Source: Deltaproteobacteria bacterium
GTDB taxonomy: Bacteria; Desulfobacterota; DSM-4660; Desulfatiglandales; B25-G16
Reading direction: 5' to 3'
Assembly: GCA_020355145.1 (NCBI GenBank)
Contig: CP070660.1
Coordinates: 1,105,314 to 1,115,552 of the forward strand
Length of the DNA: 10,239 bases
Shown here: one piece after another, positions 7,352 to 10,239 of the stretch
Layout: the number at the start of each line of letters is the position of its first letter
Numbering within the stretch: the stretch's first letter is position 1
The notes under the pieces: model-generated
The model's database searches: none
What the model saw: the letters and a program-made list of their open reading frames with translations, nothing else
Told to the model about the DNA's origin: nothing
Translations under genes and position numbers: made by a program

Positions 7352-7379
7352 TTGACAAAAGGCGAAGGTGTGCTAAGGT
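7352..7379 (+). promoter_or_regulatory. Promoter-like element for the sodium symporter operon
   Basis: An exact TTGACA (7352-7357) is followed after 16 bases by TAAGGT (7374-7379), with TGC just before it (extended -10). The form TTGACA...TGCTAA is shared with the divergent rhomboid element. Predicted start near 7386 leaves a leader of about 55 bases that ends in a strong ribosome site (AAGGAGGAGGG, 7427-7437). Confidence 0.55.
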
Positions 7380-7440
7380 TAGCTGCTTCAAAGTGGGATT
7401 GGATCCAAAAGGGTAGAGGTATGTAAAAGGAGGAGGGAAA

Positions 7441-8910
7441 ATGAACAATCAAAGGGAAAGGTGGACATCAAGGACAAGTTTTGTAATTGCATCAATCGGT
7501 TCAGCCATCGGGCTTGGGAATGTTTGGAGGTTTCCCTATATATGCTATGAGAATGGTGGCGGCGCCTTTCTAATCCCCTATTTCGTTGCCTTACTTACTG
7601 CCGGTATTCCCTTGATGATCTTGGAGTTTGCACTTGGTAGAGAAATGCAGGCGGGTGCACCATCTGCCTTTGCTAAGGTTCGTAAGGGAACGGAATGGAT
7701 AGGATGGCTTGCCCTGATGGTGATTATGCTAATATTCTTTTACTATCCCGTTATAGCGGCGTGGTGTGTTGACTACGTAATTTTCTCCATTAATTTGGGT
7801 TGGGGAGCGGATGCAAAGGCATTTTTTGAATCGGATTTTCTCCAACTCAGTACTGGGCCAGGCGTTTTGGGAAGTGTAAGATGGCCAATTTTATTAGGAC
7901 TCGCTGTATTTTGGGCAGGCGTATACCTCTGTTTGTTCAAGGGTATAAAGGTCCTCAGTAAGATTGTTTTCTATACTGTTATAATCCCATGGGTCATCTT
8001 GGTGATTATGGTAATTAGGGGATTGACTTTGCCAGGTGCATTGGAAGGGCTTAAGTTCTACCTCACACCCAACTTCTCTGCGCTTTTAAAACCGGGGGTT
8101 TGGTTGGCTGCTTATGGGCAGATATTCTTTACGCTATCTTTGGCAATGGGGACAATGATTGTTTACTCGAGTTATCTTCCCAGGGGCACCGACATAGCAA
8201 ATAGTTCATTTATTGTATCCCTTGCTAATTGTGGGACGAGTTTCTTCGCTGGATTTGCTGTGTTTTCGACCCTCGGCTATTTGGCTCAGGCAATGGGGGT
8301 TGGAGTACCAGAGGTTACTAAATCCGGTCTTGGGCTTGCATTTATAACCTATCCAACGGCAATAAGCCTGCTCCCATTTTTACCGGCATTATTCGGGGTT
8401 CTTTTCTTTGTCCTCCTCATAACATTGGCTATAGATTCTGCATTTTCAGCGATAGTACCTTACGTTGCTGGATTTACTGATAAATGGAAATTTAACACCA
8501 AATGGGTCTTACCCATTGTATGCACTGGAGGATTTCTTATAGGAATCGTATTTACGACAAGGGGGGGACTTTACTGGCTTGATATAGTGGACTATTTTGC
8601 AAACACATTTGGACTGACCCTGGTTGGACTCTTGGAGTGTATAGTTATTGGTTATATATATAAGGCCCATAAGGCGCGCGAGTATGTAAATGAGGTCTCT
8701 GAATTCCAGATTGGAAGATGGTGGGATATATGCATTATGGTAATTACGCCAATTATACTCGGGATATCATTCGTATGGAGTTTGATATCGCTAATTCAGA
8801 AAGGCTATGGAGGTTATCCAATTTGGGCGACCTTTGTTGGGATAGGTATTTATGTTGGCATAGTCGTGATTTCATTTGTGCTTATGACAGTAAAGAGAAA
8901 GGAGGGATAG
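7441..8910 (+). CDS. Sodium-dependent transporter, neurotransmitter:sodium symporter (SNF) family, MetP-like
   Basis: This 489-residue secondary transporter imports a small substrate, likely an amino acid, using the sodium gradient. It should have 11-12 membrane helices in the LeuT fold. TM1 carries GSAIGLGNVWRFPY (20-33), aligning residue for residue with LeuT (Asn27, Arg30), followed by ENGGGAFLIPY. TM6 has GQIFFTLSLAMGTM (226-239). TM7 has NCGTSFFAGF (263-272) and TM8 has IDSAFSAIVPY (331-341). Ser267 lies where LeuT has Glu290; with Tyr47, Gln227, Thr231 and Asn263 it completes a chloride-site set. Asp332-Ser333 align with Thr354-Ser355 of LeuT. The start has an excellent SD (AAGGAGGAGGG). 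The directly following MetS-like gene argues for a methionine/alanine-type MetPS importer, but the substrate is not shown by sequence. Confidence 0.95.
   Translation: MNNQRERWTSRTSFVIASIGSAIGLGNVWRFPYICYENGGGAFLIPYFVALLTAGIPLMILEFALGREMQAGAPSAFAKVRKGTEWIGWLALMVIMLIFFYYPVIAAWCVDYVIFSINLGWGADAKAFFESDFLQLSTGPGVLGSVRWPILLGLAVFWAGVYLCLFKGIKVLSKIVFYTVIIPWVILVIMVIRGLTLPGALEGLKFYLTPNFSALLKPGVWLAAYGQIFFTLSLAMGTMIVYSSYLPRGTDIANSSFIVSLANCGTSFFAGFAVFSTLGYLAQAMGVGVPEVTKSGLGLAFITYPTAISLLPFLPALFGVLFFVLLITLAIDSAFSAIVPYVAGFTDKWKFNTKWVLPIVCTGGFLIGIVFTTRGGLYWLDIVDYFANTFGLTLVGLLECIVIGYIYKAHKAREYVNEVSEFQIGRWWDICIMVITPIILGISFVWSLISLIQKGYGGYPIWATFVGIGIYVGIVVISFVLMTVKRKEG
8898..8905 (+). promoter_or_regulatory. Ribosome binding site of the small subunit, inside the transporter gene
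   Basis: AAAGGAGG lies within the last codons of the transporter, five bases before the small subunit's ATG. It shows that the 41-residue frame is translated and coupled to the upstream gene. Confidence 0.8.
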
Positions 8911-9036
8911 ATGCCTGTTTCAGCGATAATCATGTTAATTATCGGATGTGTTGTGCTATATGGAGGGTTGGCCTATTGCATTTCAAGGGCGATTAGAAAA
9001 AAGGAAAAAGAGGATACAACTACCAAAACTGAATAG
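8911..9036 (+). CDS. metS: MetS family small subunit of the sodium symporter
   Basis: The ATG is immediately next to the transporter's TAG stop, with a strong SD inside the preceding gene. The 41-residue product has a short N-terminus beginning MPVSAII, one hydrophobic helix at about 5-26 (AIIMLIIGCVVLYGGLAYCI), and a basic then polar tail (RKKEKEDTTTKTE). This matches the single-helix small subunits found beside bacterial neurotransmitter:sodium symporters, known from MetPS of Corynebacterium glutamicum, where MetS is needed for methionine and alanine uptake. It probably sits in the inner membrane and assembles with the transporter. It is easily missed because of its size. Family assignment rests on length, helix pattern and context. 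Confidence 0.85.
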   Translation: MPVSAIIMLIIGCVVLYGGLAYCISRAIRKKEKEDTTTKTE

Positions 9037-9261
9037 GCATAATATAGCAAATGAAACTGCTAATGTTCTGAAGATATTTTCCATTTGAGCCTCCGACTAA
9101 GTGTATGATCAAAAAGATTAAATAGATATGCCAGGATGGGGGTTCTGTCAATGTTGAATTACGCAAGTGTGAAATTGTCGAATAACACTATCGTAAAGCC
9201 TGCAATAAAAGTGCAGATGTTTTGCGTTTCTGCCCCTCCAGGAATTTAGAGTATCAGAAGC
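9037..9261. other. Converging intergenic region, no gene supported
   Basis: This lies between the 3' ends of the small-subunit gene and the minus-strand Spy-like gene. Only weak 5-bp hairpins are visible: tagca/tgcta (9047-9064) and ctgca/tgcag around 9200-9217. Neither has a T-run, so no terminator can be called. A 32-codon ATG frame at 9151-9249 has no good ribosome site. Confidence 0.5.
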
Positions 9262-9765
9262 CTATTCGATGGGTATATTATCCTTTGCAGGGTGTCGCCT
9301 TCCATGCTTTCTTTTCATCCGGTGCTGCCAGGCTTTGGCTTTGAGCTGCTGGAAGCGTTCAGGTCCAAGCAGTTCGCGCACTTGAACCAGAAATCTAAAT
9401 CTTTCAGTGGTGAGATCGGTGTGAGCCTCCTGCAGTTTTTTGAAGCGGCCCATGCAGGCTGCGGCATCAAAAGTGCTGCTGTCAAGAAGATGCTCCAGCT
9501 CAAGCCGTTCCTTTTCTACCTGGCTGTGAAGATCAATCATCTGGCGCCGGTGTTGTAGATACATGGTGTCCAGTTTTTCCTTTTCCTCCAGGATCAGAAC
9601 GAGTTTATCCGCCACCTGAGGCATTTTCCACCATTTTCCGCCGGGTATACCCATGTTCACCTTTCCGGGGCAGGCTCCTCCCTCGCCGAAGCAGGGATCT
9701 TTTGCCATGCTGGTACCGCAAAAGGAAAACATGAAAAGCAAGGCCAATAAACTTACTTTTTTCAT
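9262..9765 (-). CDS. Spy/CpxP/ZraP-like periplasmic protein
   Basis: This 167-residue secreted protein has a signal peptide MKKVSLLALLFMFSFCGTSMA with likely cleavage after Ala21. The mature part is mostly helical and charged (50-150), with long Lys/Glu/Gln/Arg runs as in Spy and CpxP. Near the C-terminus, LGPERFQQLK (133-142) resembles the LTxxQ motif of that family. Such proteins act as small periplasmic chaperones or metal-stress responders. Two cysteines (Cys25, Cys32) just after the cleavage site and a His/Arg/Lys-rich tail (WQHRMKRKHGRRHP) could bind metal or form a disulphide; this is inference. The ATG is fixed by a near-perfect SD, AAGGAGGT, at 9770-9777. It is a single gene, and no two-component system or efflux genes are in view. 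Confidence 0.8.
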   Translation of the reverse strand: MKKVSLLALLFMFSFCGTSMAKDPCFGEGGACPGKVNMGIPGGKWWKMPQVADKLVLILEEKEKLDTMYLQHRRQMIDLHSQVEKERLELEHLLDSSTFDAAACMGRFKKLQEAHTDLTTERFRFLVQVRELLGPERFQQLKAKAWQHRMKRKHGRRHPAKDNIPIE

Positions 9766-9769
9766 AAAG

Positions 9770-9777
9770 ACCTCCTT
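9770..9777 (-). promoter_or_regulatory. Strong ribosome binding site of the Spy-like gene
   Basis: The minus strand reads AAGGAGGT four bases before the ATG, an almost complete anti-16S match. It fixes the start and suggests high translation. Confidence 0.85.
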
Positions 9778-9937
9778 TCCATCTTTATCCGCATTCTGTT
9801 TTTCCAGAAAGATAAAAAGTAAATCAATGAACCAGTAAAAACAAGTGAAGCTAATTTTGTATCTCGGAATTTCTACAACTAATTGGAATTATGGCGCTTT
9901 TAATAGCATTCGATTTATGCCTGCCCGCCATCGCTCT

Positions 9938-9993
9938 CGCCTGCCCGCTCGTGTCTCCCTGACCACAACGGTCTCGCTCAGGCGAGGCAGGCG
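9938..9993. repeat. GC-rich imperfect inverted repeat
   Basis: The arm cgcctgcccgc (9938-9948) pairs with gcgaggcaggcg (9982-9993) over 11 bp, with one bulged base. The 10-mer gcctgcccgc also occurs directly repeated at 9919-9928 and 9939-9948. It resembles dispersed intergenic repeat elements rather than a terminator. Confidence 0.5.
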
Positions 9994-10015
9994 CGCCATC
10001 CACTTGCGTTATTCT

Positions 10016-10069
10016 TTATTTGTTGTTAGCTATTCGAATAGCAAGTAGCGATTAACAATTAACAAATAA
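10016..10069. repeat. AT-rich inverted repeat around a 14-bp perfect palindrome
   Basis: The palindrome gctattcgaatagc (10029-10042) is self-complementary. It is nested between the outer arms ttatttgtt (10016-10024) and aacaaataa (10061-10069), with attaacaattaac in the right flank. A regulator site or a dispersed repeat are both possible. Confidence 0.55.
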
Positions 10070-10218
10070 CGATTGCACCCATCTCTCCAGTACTCCATTA
10101 CTCCCTGGCCCAGACCTGGCTTGCAGGGCCGGAGTTCCACAGATCGCGCTACCGAAATATTACGGCGACAACAACATACTCCAGGCAACTCGCGCCAGGG
10201 CAGGCCAATATTCCAATT

Positions 10219-10231
10219 GGGGCGAAGCCCC
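10219..10231. repeat. Small GC hairpin at the right edge
   Basis: The stem ggggc/gcccc closes a GAA triloop. The window ends eight bases later, so context is lost and no function can be assigned. Confidence 0.4.
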
Positions 10232-10239
10232 TAAGTTCT

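Larger units (their letters stand above)
9778..10239. other. Non-coding right end with mixed GC-rich and AT-rich repeats
   Basis: No credible coding frame is present. Plus-strand open frames lack ribosome sites and recognisable content. The stretch alternates sharply between AT-rich (9840-9915, 10007-10075) and GC-rich (9918-10000, 10105-10200) blocks and holds several inverted repeats, listed separately. Short direct repeats such as tactccagtactccattactcc pattern (10085-10107) are also seen. No promoter for the Spy-like gene could be identified with confidence. Confidence 0.5.

Noticed and set aside
9151..9249. 32-codon ATG frame in the converging intergenic region
   Set aside because: There is no proper ribosome site, no recognisable feature, and the length is within chance expectation.
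9785..9810. Possible sigma-54 promoter upstream of the Spy-like gene, as for E. coli zraP
   Set aside because: The minus strand has TGG and GC elements, but their spacing is one base too long and the rest of the consensus is missing.
9845..10048. 67-codon plus-strand frame in the right end
   Set aside because: It runs through inverted repeats and GC-rich repeats, lacks an SD and shows arginine/serine-rich repeat-derived translation.

Overview
The window (10,239 bp, moderate GC) looks like a chromosomal segment of a Gram-negative bacterium. The evidence is Mpl, an enzyme of Gram-negative murein recycling, a cytoplasmic-type LD-carboxypeptidase, and a Spy/CpxP-like periplasmic protein with a signal peptide. 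TTGACA / TGCTAA promoter-like elements and the style of the intergenic repeats remind me of Desulfobacterota (former Deltaproteobacteria). That lineage guess is inference only. There are nine supported genes and no rRNA, tRNA, CRISPR array, insertion sequence or phage gene.

Layout. Bases 1-482 hold no convincing gene, only a perfect 11-bp hairpin and a 61-codon open stretch. Bases 483-7245 carry six genes, all on the minus strand and read right to left: a rhomboid protease, LdcA, a serine hydrolase, Mpl, MurI and a DUF401-family membrane protein. Gaps are 101, 182, 66, 108 and 39 bp. A divergent intergenic region (7240-7440) has one promoter-like element facing each way. On the plus strand, 7441-9036 encodes a neurotransmitter:sodium symporter family transporter and, immediately after its stop codon, a 41-residue MetS-type small subunit too short for routine ORF lists. 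On the minus strand, 9262-9765 encodes a secreted Spy/CpxP/ZraP-like protein. The right end (9766-10239) is non-coding and contains GC-rich and AT-rich inverted repeats.

How the genes fit together. Four neighbouring minus-strand genes make a coherent cytoplasmic murein-peptide recycling route. LdcA trims tetrapeptide to tripeptide. The serine hydrolase resembles the AmiE/YbbE branch of the class C beta-lactamase fold and lacks a signal peptide, so it may release peptide from MurNAc inside the cell. Mpl joins the recovered tripeptide to UDP-MurNAc, and MurI makes new D-glutamate. The DUF401 protein at the operon end is a multi-pass transporter-like protein of unknown substrate. The amidase step and any transporter link are inferences.

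Other notable points. The intergenic gaps after mpl and ldcA contain the same 9-bp-periodic repeat family, differing by whole 9-bp units and lying in opposite orientation. A perfect 16-bp inverted repeat flanks a 72-nt segment between ldcA and the serine hydrolase. The sodium symporter has a serine at the LeuT Glu290 position and an aspartate at the LeuT Thr354 position, a combination I associate with chloride-dependent animal transporters.
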